Source: Ryuthela nishihirai
Lineage: Eukaryota; Arthropoda; Arachnida; Araneae; Heptathelidae
Direction: 5' to 3'
Assembly: GCA_038380435.1 (NCBI GenBank)
Contig: JAWZYU010000001.1
Location: forward strand, 11,636,001-11,700,000
DNA: 64,000 nucleotides
The first letter of the stretch is position 1. Each line of letters opens with the position of its first letter. Under the pieces are notes generated by a model. That model was not told where the DNA came from, did no database searches, and saw nothing but the letters and a program-made list of their open reading frames with translations. Below are positions 47,551-59,479 of this stretch, piece by piece. The position numbers and the translations under genes are program-made.

Positions 47551-48770
47551 TACACAGTCATATCAGACTAATATGACCACCTACCTATAATGGGAATATT
47601 TGGTCCAGATGACAGTGGTGAGATGGCATGGCATGAACACAATGAGGCCCTGGAAGGTTGCCAGAGGCACACGTGACCATTCGAACTCCAGCAGAGCATG
47701 GAGATTCTGAGATGATGTGGTTGTGGGTCCATACACCACACTTGTCGATCTAAATGGTTCCACAAGTGATCTATGGGATTGAGGTCGGGCGATTTCGCTG
47801 GCCAAGGGAGAACGGAGACAGTGCTGTCGTGTTCCTGGAACCAGTCATGCACCACCTTAGGACATGGCAGGGCTCTTGTCCTGTTGGTAGACAAAATCAC
47901 CACCAGGATAAACGTCCAACATGAAGGGATGCATGTGGTCATCGAGGATGGACAGGTAGCCATTGGCGTTCAGGGACCCATCCAGTGGTACTAGCAGTCC
48001 CAGGTCATACCAGGAAAACTTCCCCCAGACATGCACCCTGCCACCGCCGGCCTGTACTTGCCTGACAAGCATGTCCAGGTATTGGTTCTTGTGTGTCTGA
48101 CGCCGTATCCACCACCACCCCGTCACTTCTGTGGAGTAGAAACCTCGATTTGTCGGAGAAGCCAACCTTTTTCCACTCTTCCACTGTCCAATGATAGTAG
48201 TCCCTTGCGAACTGCAGGAGTCATTGCCGATGGGCCTTGGTTAACAAAGTCACTTTACATAACAGCGTCGACTCCAGAGACCCATGTGTAACAGGGTTTG
48301 CTCTACTGTTATTGGGGACACATACCTGGGTGCTCCAGCGTTCATTTGAGTGGACAATTGCTGCACTGTTCACATTGATTGCCCTTTCTTTACCATTCGA
48401 CGGAGGTGACGTTCTGCTCTGGGGTCGATGGCCTTTGGGGCTTCAACGTTATGACGTCTGGAGGTATTTGGTGTGCCAGCAGTCCATTCTTGGATATTCC
48501 CTTATTACAGCACCTCATGAACAGCTCATGAAGTGTGCTGTTTCCGAGATGTTTCCACCCTTGGCGCGGTAGCCGATGATCGTTCCTTTCTGAATGTCCA
48601 TCAAATAAATACTTCTGCCCATTGTGCTCACATTATGCACTATGGCTCATCTGTCCTGCTCAGCCTCTTATATCTCCGTGTGGTCGACCTTGTCATATGT
48701 ACTCTGTGACGTGCTGGGCGGGTGCACTGTGATTCCGTGGGTGGTCATATTATTCTATTGTGACTGTGTA
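47551..48770 (-). mobile_element. Tc1-like transposon (fourth subfamily)
   Basis: Ends TACACAGTCATATCAGACTA (left) and, in reverse from the right, TACACAGTCACAATAGAATA, then AATATGACCACC in both. TA on both sides (47549-47550 and 48771-48772). Minus-strand transposase: STEVTGWWWIRRQTHKNQY, GGGRVHVWGKFSWYDLGLL, LDDHMHPFMLDVYPGGDFVY and QQD in 48165-47857, then VLPWPAKSPDLNPIDHLWN in the overlapping frame below 47860. The third acidic position reads D (NPIDHLW) where E is usual. At least one frameshift; inactive. Confidence 0.85.
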
Positions 48771-48825
48771 TATGAGCGTGTTCTGATTTTCGTGCATACC
48801 AGTGTATATTTGTTGTGATAGACTA

Positions 48826-49929
48826 AAGGAAGACAAGGCCATGTCTGCTTACGCAAAAGCCAGATATGCCCCCCCCCTTTAAAATTGTTTTAAAGGGTGT
48901 GGTAACGAAAATTAACCCAAAAATCGCTGAGCCCCCAGCATTTGTCTACTTTTCCTATGCCAGATATGGCTCTGAAGGAAGACGGCCAAGCTTATAGCAT
49001 GAATAATCGCACGATAAGTAACGAAATTAGACTAATGGTTTCCTTTTATATAGGAAAAGCCTTAATGGTGAGATATTCATCAAAGTGTCTTTTATTCAAA
49101 CAAGGCATTTTTTTGCATGTGTATGTGAAGCGAGTATATCTGTTCAATGCAGACGTGTTATAAGTGAACACTATGTCAAAGTTATCCAACAAGCGATGCG
49201 AAATCGAGATGACACAAGAATCCAACTTCATAGCGGCACTATAGAGGAAGAAATAAGGGGAGGAGCCCTTACTATCAGTTAGCATAGGTGGTGAGTGTAG
49301 CAGCGACTTCCATGTTATTCCTATTCTGAAAGCCGCGCTGAAAGTCAGTTGTCATCGCATGTGTGAATGTTTGTATGAATACTGGCACAAATAAATCGCA
49401 ATATTTTCTGTAGGTGAAGACACTATTATTTGGTACATAAGAATGTACTTTTTTCTTTTTATTCTGTTCTGTGTTGGAATGTATTTGCAAAAACAGCAGT
49501 TGAACACCACGATCAAATTTGTTAATTATTTCTACATGCTGTCTAATAAAAGCGAATTTTTTTTACAGTTGAAAAGATTCTCTTTCAAAACATTATCGAA
49601 AGTTTTTTTCATTACCAGTTATTTCATTTCGATTTTCTATTTCCCTGCGATTTTAAAAACTGTAGTTTAGCTCAAAATTCAACATTATCATAATAAATTA
49701 TGTATCAAATGAAAGCAATTCAACAATAATCTCTCCAGAAAGAAAACGAGGGGGGGGGGGAGGTTGATGATAATTCAAATTTGCAGTAATTTTAGCAATA
49801 TATTACAAGGTAGCAGTTAGCTTACGGTAATTTTCAATATAATTAAAATAACGAAAAGTTAAAAAATTCGGGAAGAAAACTTTATCACTACTTCCTACCG
49901 GTGAAATGTTAGTAGTGTAACTTCTTTTA
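48826..49929. other. No recognised gene
   Basis: AT-rich with homopolymer runs (C-run near 48870, G-run near 49751). Short overlapping frames on both strands around 48940-49285 have no recognised domain. Confidence 0.4.
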
Positions 49930-50960
49930 TAGCGTAAATTTACCCCTGTCTCCACCCTCCCCTTGCTGGCTCTTAGAGAAGCTGACAGTTCCAAGAAATT
50001 GCTTAGAGTGTTTTTTCTATTTATTTTTACTTTTACCCACCCCCTATCCCCCTTCTTGACTTTTAGAGGCGTTGTTTGTTAGGGAAGTTTATTTTATACA
50101 ACAGATGATAACACTGATGAATGATTGAAAGATTTTTTTACCCCCCCCCCCTGCATGGAGTTGTCGGTTCCAAGAAATTGCTAAGAGTTTTCTTTTATTT
50201 TTTTACCCTCCTTCCTGGCTCTTAGACCCATTACTTGTCAGGGAGGGCTTTTTTATACAACAAACGATAACACTGAGGGAAGAAGGTTACAAGCAAAAAT
50301 CGTGATAAAGGTTACAAATGTCCAGAATATTTTATAGCAGCTGTTAATCAGTAAGCAGTTTTTTTAAAAAAAGGTTGAGAATATATGGCGAGATGCGAAG
50401 ATACTACAGATATCTTTAAATGCAACAACGCAAGACTACTCTTTAAAAAAATAGTAAAGGGATATGAAGGATGTTTTGTAGCAGCTGTTAATCGGAAGAC
50501 GACCCTTAAAAAACAGATGATGCGTGGTGTAGGTTACTAAATATAGAGATAAAAGCAAGTCGGGTCTTTAAAAAAAAAACGTCGAGGATGCATGGAGATG
50601 TCTGAAGTTATCTAAGATGTCTTTCAATGCAATATGACAAGGCATACCCTTTATAAAAAAGCAGAGGAATGTTTTGCACCATCTGTTAATCGGAAGACGA
50701 CCCTTAAAAAATAGAAGATGTGTGGTGTAGGTTGCAAATATGGAGGTAAAAAGAAGACCGATCTTTAAAGAAAAAAATGTCGACGATGCGTGGAGGTCTC
50801 TTTAAATGCAACATCACACCCTTTATATAAAAAAGTAGGGGTCTGAGAAGAACGTTTTATAGCAGATGTTAATCACAAGATGGATCTTTAAAAAACTCGA
50901 GGATATGTGATGTAGGTTACAAAATATCTAAAAGAGTGACAGATGGTTTTGAATTGCAAA
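49930..50960. repeat. Tandem repeat array, ~150-200 base units
   Basis: The second half has four copies of a unit marked by CAGCTGTTAATCGGAAGACG (near 50336, 50478, 50672, 50862), followed by CTTTAAAAAA and GTGGTGTAGGTTACAAATA. The first half has two copies of a different unit with AGTTCCAAGAAATTGCTAAGA (near 49985 and 50165) and TTATACAACAGATGATAACAC. The first unit type also occurs once near 45960. Confidence 0.65.
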
Positions 50961-51092
50961 AAAAAACATTACTAGCTGATAAAAATCATAGGGATATTTA
51001 AAGGAACAACACGTGGGTTGAGTTCTATTGGTGGAGTGTAGATCTGGTGGTGTGCACATGCGTATTGGGAAGATTTATAATCGATCACACAC

Positions 51093-53010
51093 ATGAAAAT
51101 GTCTTACTCTGAAATGGATCTTAATTACACAGATAGAATACCAGCGGTCGACAACACTCAACGAGAGTTGAACTCTCTACTGGAAGGGTTTGATGATGGT
51201 GAGCCCAACCCTCCCAAAGTCTCCCCCTCAGCCATAAGAGATGCAAGAAGAAATCCTCCGACAAATCATCAGCCAAACGTGTCAGAGTGTCATCTAACAC
51301 CACCTTGGATGTGCGACCACAAACCACAGGAGGTACGATGTTTTTGCTAGGCATCTCCCAACATGTTTACACTTCCGACGTCACGGGCGATGAAGCGAAT
51401 AAAGCATCTGACGTTGCCATCAGGATATTTGAAAACTCTTCAGGGACCCACGATGACACTCCTGCCGCTAGTACAGTTGACGTTTCTCCCAATCCAACCA
51501 ATTTATATCTAAAAAATATAGCACTCTGTTTACATCTCACACTGTCCGGATAACAAATTTTGACAGTGTGGGTCCATTAAATTTTATGGACAGTCTCCTA
51601 ACCGTGCACGAAGATATATTTAAAGAATTTTTACCCAAAGAACAATGTTCTCATGTCAGGGTTTGCGTCCATACGAAAGCAATTAAAACCCCTATAAACC
51701 TTCCATTAATGTCTCGTACCGATGTCACTGCGATACCGATGCCAATTTGGAGCGTTCTGGGAGTGTCGCTAAAGGTCGTGCACCACGGCGCAGACACCTG
51801 GTCGACCTCGAAGCATCTTATATCTCAAAAAGGTCTGTCATCACCATTTGTAATGATGACAATTAGTGTCTCGCACGTAGTCTCATGGTGGGTAAGGCCT
51901 TATGTCTGAAGAAGAAAGGTAATATGTCAGAACAAAACTTCAAGTATATTCGAGACAACAGAAATGCCCGACAGAGGAAGGAATCCATCACCTTACAGCA
52001 AGAAGCTGGTGTGCCCGAGGGCAAGTGCGGTTTGTCTGAACTTAAAAAATTCCAAATGTTCCTATATCCCGAGTACAGAATCATGGTATTCGGAGCACAG
52101 GATGATTTTGAAATCAACTTTGCAGGCAAGCAGGAGACAGACAACACCATTTACCTTCTGCACGATCGCGAACACTTTTCAGTGATCACTAAACAGTCAG
52201 GTTACTTTCTTTGTTTAGTTTTTTGGGTTTCCTGTTTAAAAGTAGTATGTAACTTACCCATTTTTGCAAGAATGTGTGTCGTTCGTGTATGACCAAGACC
52301 TGTAGAAAGAAAGGGACTTCTATTTTTTGTCCTCTGTGAAAAAATTATTTTAGAGGACAACAGTGTCTGTCAACATACCTCATCAATGGAACCTGTACTA
52401 AACGATACAGGTGTACAGACTACGATTCAATGTTTGAAACCACCAAACTCCACGAGTGTTCTGTGAAAGAACTGGGCTTTATCAAAGTTGCCAAAGAGGT
52501 TGAAGTCTCAAGACAAAGGATGTACTTTGATATCGAGACTACAGAGGTGGAAGGAGAGCTGTTTCTTCCCATCTTCTGTACCTCATCACGCACCAAGACG
52601 ACGAAGGTGTCTGGATGTATGAGGAGTTCCCTACTGTTCACATTTCATGGAGTGGTTACTGTCTACAGAGAACGGTAACAAAAATTTAGAGATGTCACTT
52701 TGCTTGCACATAGAAGATAGAGGATTTGATTTTAAACTCGTAATAAACTTTCTCTATGAAAAGTGTTTCAGACCAGAATTAATTTTCAACGGAAACAAAA
52801 TCCTATTACTGAATTTACCTGGTCTCAAAATCAGATTTATTGATTCTCTCTCCTTCATTCAGGCACCTTTGTGAACTGTTCCCAAAACCTTTGGTATTAC
52901 AGAAGTTAAAAACGTTCTTTCCTCACACCTTTTGCATATCAGAGAATTTAAATTATTCAGAATCTATTCCCGATATATGCTATTTCCACTCAGAACACAT
53001 GAACCTTGGT
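51093..53010 (+). pseudogene. Polinton-type DNA polymerase B, N-terminal part
   Basis: Three-frame patchwork resembling the protein-primed family B polymerase of Polinton/Maverick elements. In order: a low-complexity leader from 51093 (MKMSYSEMDLNY); GPLNFMDSLLTVHEDIF (51568) and VRVCVHTKAIKTPINLPLM (51650-51710); RRRHLVDLEASYISKRS in another frame (51793); KCGLSELKKFQMFL (52024) and the conserved core before the zinc region; C-rich CKNVCRSCMTKTC (52265); exonuclease motif MYFDIETTEVEGE (52519); and NLPGLKIRFIDSLSFIQAP (52815), followed by an out-of-frame FPHTF..NYSESIPD part to about 53005. The polymerase palm (with the DTD-type motif) is missing. At least four frameshifts. A TATTTAAAGG box lies near 50995. 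Known role in intact elements: replication of the element's linear DNA. Confidence 0.75.
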
Positions 53011-53335
53011 AAAGCATAACATAATTAACATATCTGCACTCAATTCATCCACCATCGCACACAAAAATTCACACTTTGCTCCGTATACTCCCGCTTGAAT
53101 TCCATCATCAGCTCCGAACTCAATAGAATCATCCGAATCCAATAGCATTAAGCATTTTATCTTCACACTGAATGCGAACAAACGTTAAAGTCTCTATGTC
53201 TTGACAAGGACCTTTGCATTTCCGCCTTTCTGCGTTGCAGCCTTCCAATCTTGTTTCTGATTCTAATGTCATAAACTGGTCCCCAACTTTTGCAATAATG
53301 ACCCCACACCTCTCCATGGACTCCGACGTGACTGT
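52995..53335 (-). pseudogene. Gypsy-like aspartic protease fragment
   Basis: Minus-strand frames 53317-53129 and 53181-52990 carry a region reading FVRIQCEDKMLNA, then after a frameshift a damaged LDSDD in place of the usual D(S/T)G active site, and VDELSADMLIMLCFTKV like the C-terminal part of retroelement proteases. It stops where the polymerase fragment of opposite orientation begins. Only the family resemblance supports the call. Confidence 0.5.
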
Positions 53336-53339
53336 TTAA

Positions 53340-54440
53340 TTAAACGTTATGGCCACTTTTGCATTCTTGCTACATTCCTTGGCCAAATGTCCCTTCTTGT
53401 TACAGATAAAGCATTCTCTGGAAAAAAAAGCTCTAACTCCGTTTTCTTTTAAAATCATTACTTTTGTTTTCTGCCAAGTTGTTTTGCGAGTTCGAATTTT
53501 GTCTTAAATTCCTTTGACTAAAATTTAGTTTTGTAGCTGCTTGGCCAAATCTGTTTTCTCTATTTTTCGATTTAAAATTTTCAAGAGAATTAATCTTGCA
53601 GTTCTTTGTGATGGTGCATTTTGTGTGCAGAAAGTTCTCTGCAATTTCGTGGCAATTTTTCCATTCTCCTGCAACATGATATGATTTCTCGCATCCAGTG
53701 GTAATTGATCTTTAATTTTGTCCGCTAACATCAAATCTTTTAATTTTTGGAAATCATCCACTTCCCGACTCTTCAGAAAATAATTCAAGTGACTCTTCAT
53801 TGGAGATGAAAACTGAGTCCATGTTTCAGTAGAGAACTTAAACATAGAATTGAATTTCCTTTTGTATTTCAACAGAGTCAATTGGCTGTCTTTTAACAGG
53901 GCAGATTTAATTTTTTCATAGTCTTGAACCTCCTCGTCACTCAAGACAGTAAAAATGCTTCGTGCTCTCTTCCCCCTAGAAAAGGATTTAATAACATTCC
54001 TTTGCAAGTCACCGGTATGTACTTCGTGCTGTTTAAACAATTTCTCTATTGTCTCAAAATAAGCTGATAATTCCTCCATTTTTGTCGTAAGGGATAGTTA
54101 TTAAGGTTTCAAATCTCCCGAAGCCTTTTTAATTTTAGATCTCCCAAATCCACTGATCTTTGACTTCCATCGCTATTGTTATTTGTCCTTTCTATATGTA
54201 ATCTTCCTCTTTCTATATCTATTTGTCTAAGTTCTATTTCCCTATCTAATTTTCTTTCTTTCCTTCTTTCTCCCCTATCTCTTTCTTCTTTCTCTCTTTT
54301 GTATTCCCTTAACAATCTTCTTTCTTTCCTATCCTTTTCCTTTTTCTCTCTTTCGCCATTTCATCATCTCATATTTCATATCTGAGACCGATTTCGGACC
54401 TGAATCACTCATTTCGACCGAATTCGAACCACATCCGCTA
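53340..54440 (-). pseudogene. gag: Gypsy-like Gag (broken)
   Basis: Read downwards. The charged, coiled-coil-like N-terminal part (54440-54109) is rich in E, R and K, with KEKERKEER-like and REIELRQIDIERGRL runs. A frameshift or stop near 54109 follows. The capsid-like part (54079-53525) reads LSAYFETIEKLFKQHEV, then VLSDEEVQDYEKIKSALLKD and LKDLMLADKIKDQLP, as in retroelement gag capsids. The CCHC zinc knuckle CFICNKKGHLAKEC is at about 53415-53372 in a further frame. Together with the primer site at 54953 and the LTR to 55735 this forms the 5' part of a second gypsy-like element, unrelated in gag sequence to the one at 5979-13468. Confidence 0.8.
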
Positions 54441-54952
54441 GCACCCTGTTCTATCCCAACATCGCTATCAATCCTATCAATTTCGCTACCTCCCCACTTT
54501 CCCCAGCCTCAATGTATCTGGTTAAATCAACGCTCCCGTCCTGTTCAATTCCACCCTTAGTTTTATCGCAACTCCTTAAGCATCATTGGCAACTCAAATT
54601 AGTATAAAAATTAAAAGGGAGAAAAAACACAGACTTTTCCTTCCGGCGAAGTTCGGCTCTGCTCACTTGCCTGCAGTACCTGGAGTCTCTTTCCAAAACG
54701 ATTAACCTCTTCCACAGTGAACACAGAACCTCAGCGAATATTTCAATGACGTAGTACTCGGGGAAATTGCACTCTGTAGAACCTGACCTAGATGTGGTTT
54801 AGCCCCCTGAACTACTTGCAGCTTCCTTACTTTCACGGAATCACGGAATCTTCTAAATTTCTTGCACTTTTCTTCTTTAGCAAAGTGGAAATTCTCTTAC
54901 ACGTTTTTTTTTTATCATAACGGATATCTTCTTCGGCATATGAACGGTAATG
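54441..54952 (-). other. Gypsy-like element leader
   Basis: No frame seen. Lies between the gag start region and the primer binding site on the minus strand. Probably untranslated leader and the gag start. Confidence 0.4.
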
Positions 54953-54971
54953 CCGTCGCTACTGCGCCAAA
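54953..54971 (-). other. Primer binding site of second gypsy-like element
   Basis: On the minus strand TTTGGCGCAGTAGCGAC follows directly after the LTR end. TGGCGCAG is the same start as at 6664 and as known in gypsy elements primed by serine-type tRNAs. Confidence 0.5.
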
Positions 54972-55735
54972 TGTGGTGATTGGGGGGGGGGGGGGGGGAG
55001 GGGGCACGCAGATTCTTATTTTGTCATGTGTTATTAGGTATGCTGCTGATTGAACTGCGCTGAATGTCGTATTGAGCTAGATGACATAAATTTCGCTCTT
55101 TTGCAGAGGAGATCAACTAGTTCCTTAATTACCTTCAACCTTACTTAGGTGAAATCACGGGTTCGCAGATTGTTACACCCGTACCGACATATGCTTCAGA
55201 CTTGATGCACCAAGTGATGGTAGAAAGGTGTCCAACAATTCAAGCACAAGAGTAGTATATGGATGACACAGTTTATTTACATTTATATAGAATTACGTGC
55301 TGAAGATGTGCTTGATTTAGTGGGCCTTTGCTGCTTTGCTACTGCAAACCTTCATACAATGAGGTGAAAAACTGCGCTTCATAGATTCTCTTTAAAGACC
55401 TCAAACTCGGCAAAAGGATATTCAATCCTTGCCTACAACCTGGTTCACACAGAACTGGACCCTGGTTCACACTGAAACATATCTTGGTTCACACAGAATC
55501 GAACCCTCTCCTTAAGGGATTTGTTTTTGAGCAAGAGCGGCGTCCCTTGATGACGTTTGAACGTCCTTCCAGTTTGACAGCGACACTTAGACTGTTGTAC
55601 ATTATTGCCATGCTTTTCTCCTGCGCTAGCACTTGTGCCTGAGGCTAGCTGTAGAAGTGCTTTCTGTCCTGTGAGCATAAGCAAGTCCGCCAGTTCAGAT
55701 CCGAACAACAGCTTATGAGTCATATCCCCACATCA
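54972..55735 (-). repeat. LTR of second gypsy-like element (5' LTR)
   Basis: On the minus strand it would start TGATGTGGGGATATGAC (55735) and end just before the primer site at 54971. A TATATAAATG box near 55290 followed by AATAAACTG near 55275 fits promoter and polyadenylation signals. A tandem TGGTTCACAC.. element (three copies in 55440-55500) lies in the U3 part. A G-run of 20 or so lies at 54979-55004 near its end. No second LTR exists in the window, so the boundaries are inferred. Confidence 0.5.
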
Positions 55736-56613
55736 GCACTTCCAAAAATATACTTAACATAGATATATGTATGTACAACTACAACAAATATACAACAATA
55801 AATAAATTAGAGAGAATGACAACCACCTACGCAGGTTATGTGCCCGAATCCTGTAGAAGCAGCTAGCAGAACTGAGAAAAGTGACCCCCTATTCCAGCAA
55901 CCCCAATCAACTCTAGGCAACACTTTGTGCAGAAACAAGGCAAAGGTACATTTATTATTAACACAAAAATTTGGAAGAACAGAAACGCCCTCCTGAAATA
56001 TATTTAATGCCACAAGAAAAACTCGAAGGCAGGTTAGGCACCTATGATAGAAATGATAAAATAGGGACAGAGATATTAAGAGTAGATATTTTAATGCGTA
56101 CTATGAGGAATTGTGCTAATGATGGAATATTGTTATCCTTTATTAAGAATAAAGCCCTAAGTGGACTAAAGAGATGTATTTTGCGTACGTGTAAGCACAG
56201 GGTAAAGGAATGTATTTTGAGTATGTCTAAGAGAAAAATAAAGAATTATATTAAGTGTGTGTTTAAGGAAGATCTAAAGAAAAGAGTGTTTAGCAAGAGC
56301 TTACCGTAAGTAGGGTACCGTAGTTAGGGAGAAATTTAGAGATAAATTAAGTAGGAGAATTAAACGAAGATTTTTTTATGGAAGGGATAAATGATGAGTC
56401 ACACCAAATGAGTACCACTGTTAGAGAGATTGGGTCCTCTCAACTGCTATTGAGTAAACTGATTAAGCAATGGAAGACGAGAAAAAAAGGAACTGTAAAT
56501 TAGCTATTGATGATTCCAGATATTGGCTCTAACAGATCTGCTAAATGAGAGCATGTTTTGTTTGTTACTTGAGATAATGATAAACGGTGTTCTGGCAGTA
56601 TCATATTTATAAG
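55736..56613 (+). other. No recognised gene; one 112-codon frame
   Basis: A plus frame at 55971-56309 is rich in K, R and I with spaced cysteines (RCILRTCKHRVKECILSM) and no recognised domain. It could be a small part of a decayed element. Nothing else seen. Confidence 0.25.
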
Positions 56614-56615
56614 TA

Positions 56616-56739
56616 CTGTCGCTCAAAAAAGTATCCGAACACTACGGTTGATTACAAAAGTCAGAAAAAATATCTGGCAACGATATTTTTCTGAATTCTC
56701 TAATCAACCATAGTGTTCGGATACTTTTTTGAGCTACTG
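56616..56739. mobile_element. Hairpin MITE of the Tc1/mariner type
   Basis: The two ends are inverted copies of CTCAAAAAAGTATCCGAACA with further matching to the middle, so almost all 124 bases can pair around a CTGGCAAC loop. TA lies on both sides (56614-56615 and 56740-56741). Nonautonomous. Confidence 0.8.
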
Positions 56740-56741
56740 TA

Positions 56742-58130
56742 CATATAGTTGTAAAACAGCTCATTTTGTCAACTTTTTTTTAATGTACTAAATTTACATT
56801 TATTATTTGGTTCCCTGGCTTCTTCAAATTTTAAGTTCACGAAAATAGTTATTATGAAATTAATACTTTATTATATGATTGGATACTATTGTATGGTGAT
56901 AATTTGGCTAAAGAATGTGGATGCTAATTTTATAATTAAATATTCATCATGACTAATGACTGTTTTAAGTTATTCTTTCACATCCCGATGTGTCTGGAAA
57001 AATTCAACTGTAATGTACTGGACTTCTAATATTCTACAGTTTATGTAACTTTATATTCTTGACATAAACGTTCAAAATTTATGGTGGATCAAATATGAGT
57101 TGTAAGAGCTCACAACACAGAAATATTTCGCCACATGGGCTTATATAGCATATAGTAGGGTAGTTATGCATATCGTGTAATGTAGTAGAGCATGTCTTGA
57201 TATAAACGATGTAATATGTTTAAATTTGAAGAACAGAATAAGATAACTTGAGTATGTTGGAAATAGTTTGTCTATATATAAATCTGATGTATCTATGTGA
57301 AGAAGTGAGTCGGGATCTTGCCCCCGTGGAAAAGATATCTCTCTCGTAGAGGGAATTACAGGGTCACCTGATGGCTGTGTACTCAGCCAGCTCTATCACT
57401 CTACTGAGCTGCTATTGAGCGTAAATGACCATTAATGTAAATCGGATTAACTATTATGTCTTGAAAGCTGGAGAGGCACACTATTTTGTGGCACTGATAT
57501 TTAGTTAATTAGACTGCGAGCTAAGTTACCCAGTTCTGTTGTGTTCTTGCTTCTAAATGACTATGTAGTATTTTATACATTGAGTAGCAGATGTACACAG
57601 ATTACTTCCCAGAATTAAAATCAATATTGTTAAGGTTTTTGGAAAGGATCAGAATTAGTTAGAAGACATGCAGTGACAAATTAACGAGAATTTTGCTACT
57701 TAGTCTTATTAGGGCCAAGGGAAATAAAAAAAAGTTTTATGCTCAACTATGCATGGTTGTTTCGAAGGGTCCACTAAATGCTCATTGGTATGAGTATTAA
57801 AAATAATTCTGGTAGAAATTATGTTTGATCTTGAGATAGTATTGTACATTTTTGTGTTTTTTGTTTATGAGGAGACAGCTAGCGGAAATTAAATAAATTT
57901 AGTGTACTCTAGATGTGTAATTAAGTTTTTTTTTATATTGATGTTTGTGTGTCATAAGGATGACACTCACAGCTTCCCTTTTTGTGTGTGTTTAATATGA
58001 TTGAGAAATTCTATTTCACTTGCAGTTACGTCACTTGACTGTAATTTCAATAAGGGATGATAATTTCTTATTTGTTGATTCTTGAATGAATATTTACACT
58101 TTCTTTTTATGTTTTATGTTTCATTTAAAT
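56742..58130. other. AT-rich DNA with a tRNA-like patch
   Basis: No gene found. Around 57330-57425 the minus strand reads AGCTCAGTAGAGTGATAGAG (A-box like) then GGCTGAGTACACAGCCATC and a degraded B-box region, resembling a tRNA-derived SINE head. The rest is AT-rich without recognisable features. Confidence 0.35.
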
Positions 58131-58139
58131 GCCCTGGGA

Positions 58140-58175
58140 GACTTAGCTGAGGTAAGGATTTTACCCAGCTAAGTC
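58140..58175. repeat. Short stem-loop
   Basis: Arms GACTTAGCTG-a-GGTAA and TTACC-c-AGCTAAGTC with a GGATT loop. It is followed by GC-poor sequence; function unknown. Confidence 0.55.
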
Positions 58176-58499
58176 TAAGGACACCGGTGTACTGCCGACT
58201 TTTGGTGTAGTAGGGATTTTTGTGATGAAAAGACTATAGTGACTTTCGCGTTCCCTCAAGGACACTACTTCACCTTGGTGACTATTTTTAATTGACTTTT
58301 TAGGACATTAAGAACTTGGTGTGAGGTGTTACATATGTGTTAATCAAGCAACAGTTAAGCAAAGGAACATTTCTTCCCATTAACTATATATATGTTGTGT
58401 ACAGTGAGAATACAATATTGTTTTTGAGTATTCTATACTCTGACACTTGCATCAATTGACTTTCGTTATTGGGTTGTATCTGTTCATAGCTTTTTCTCA

Positions 58500-59328
58500 G
58501 GTGGAGTGCGATTCTTCCCCCCCCCCATAATATATAGGGGTGTACTGCGTAGATTTTCGTATACACGCAGAACGATACCAAACGTGCTCCGTAGTTCTTT
58601 GTGAATCATTGTCAGCACCGCGACCAAAGATTTGCGAGTCATTTCCGGTGGGTTCTGGCTAGCTGGGGTCAGAATTTACAATCATGCCTGCTGTGCTGCA
58701 TTCATGCAAATGGTAATAACCTCTCCAGAGTGCAAGTGAGCGACAACTCTTCCCCTGTGCCTGGACGGGCAAAGGCGCTCTTACCATCTGATATATATCC
58801 CCCAGGGAGGCAATCAGGACCACGGCATCACAGCGTCCATGCGAAAGGAAGTGACCTACGGGGTACAGAGCGCAACATCAAAGAACTCTCAAGCCCCACT
58901 AATATTCGCTCCTTCTGATTGGTGGATGCTGACCAATGGAAGGAGCAGATGCACCTTTTGTTAGGAGAGAAAGCTTGGAACTGCGTACTCAGAAAGTTCG
59001 AGAGAAAACAGATGGTCTTTGGCTACGAGCAGAGAAAGGCAGAGGGGAGAAAGTTTTAGGCCACGAGAAATGATTGTGAGCGGCAGAGACTAATACACTA
59101 GGCGCAGATGAAATGTCCTCAAATGTGTCTCCACTCCATCGATTGTTTAATGTAAATGTCATGTTAATTGTAAAGATAATGGAAAAATGTTTGTGGGCCG
59201 GAACTTCAATAAATGTTATTTTTTTATTTTTAAGAGTGATTCTTAAGTGTATAGTTCAAATTAAGATTTAAATTTAAAAATAACAACTCGACGAACGATA
59301 AGATTCCAGAGGGGAAGAGCGGAATATC
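58500..59328 (+). repeat. Possible LTR with adjacent primer site
   Basis: Less AT-rich than its flanks, with a stem-loop at 58909-58947 (GCTCCTTC and GAAGGAGC arms, inner ATTGGT/ACCAAT) and AATAAATG near 59208. Just after it, 59330-59352 reads TTGGGGCTGTAGTGCCCAGG, comparable to a proline-tRNA primer site. The left edge is a guess and no second LTR is present, so this is tentative. Confidence 0.3.
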
Positions 59329-59352
59329 ATTGGGGCTGTAGTGCCCAGGATT

Positions 59353-59479
59353 TTATGAGTTTATTAACTCGAAACTGTAATACGATCATGACTAACTTAA
59401 GACGGAACGGGAATGTATATAAGCCCCCTCTTTCTTTCCCTTACCACCGTATAATAGTATATTTATTGTAAAATTAAAT
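59353..59479. other. Short flank, nothing recognised
   Basis: Sequence between the possible primer site and the inverted-repeat arm. No retroelement gene follows, so the possible LTR would be a remnant. Confidence 0.3.

Noticed and set aside
48942..49282. Overlapping short frames on both strands
   Set aside because: No domain, no splice context and typical length for AT-moderate noncoding DNA.
55445..55723. 92-codon minus-strand frame as a gene
   Set aside because: It lies within the inferred LTR, overlaps TGGTTCACAC tandem copies, and has no recognised domain.
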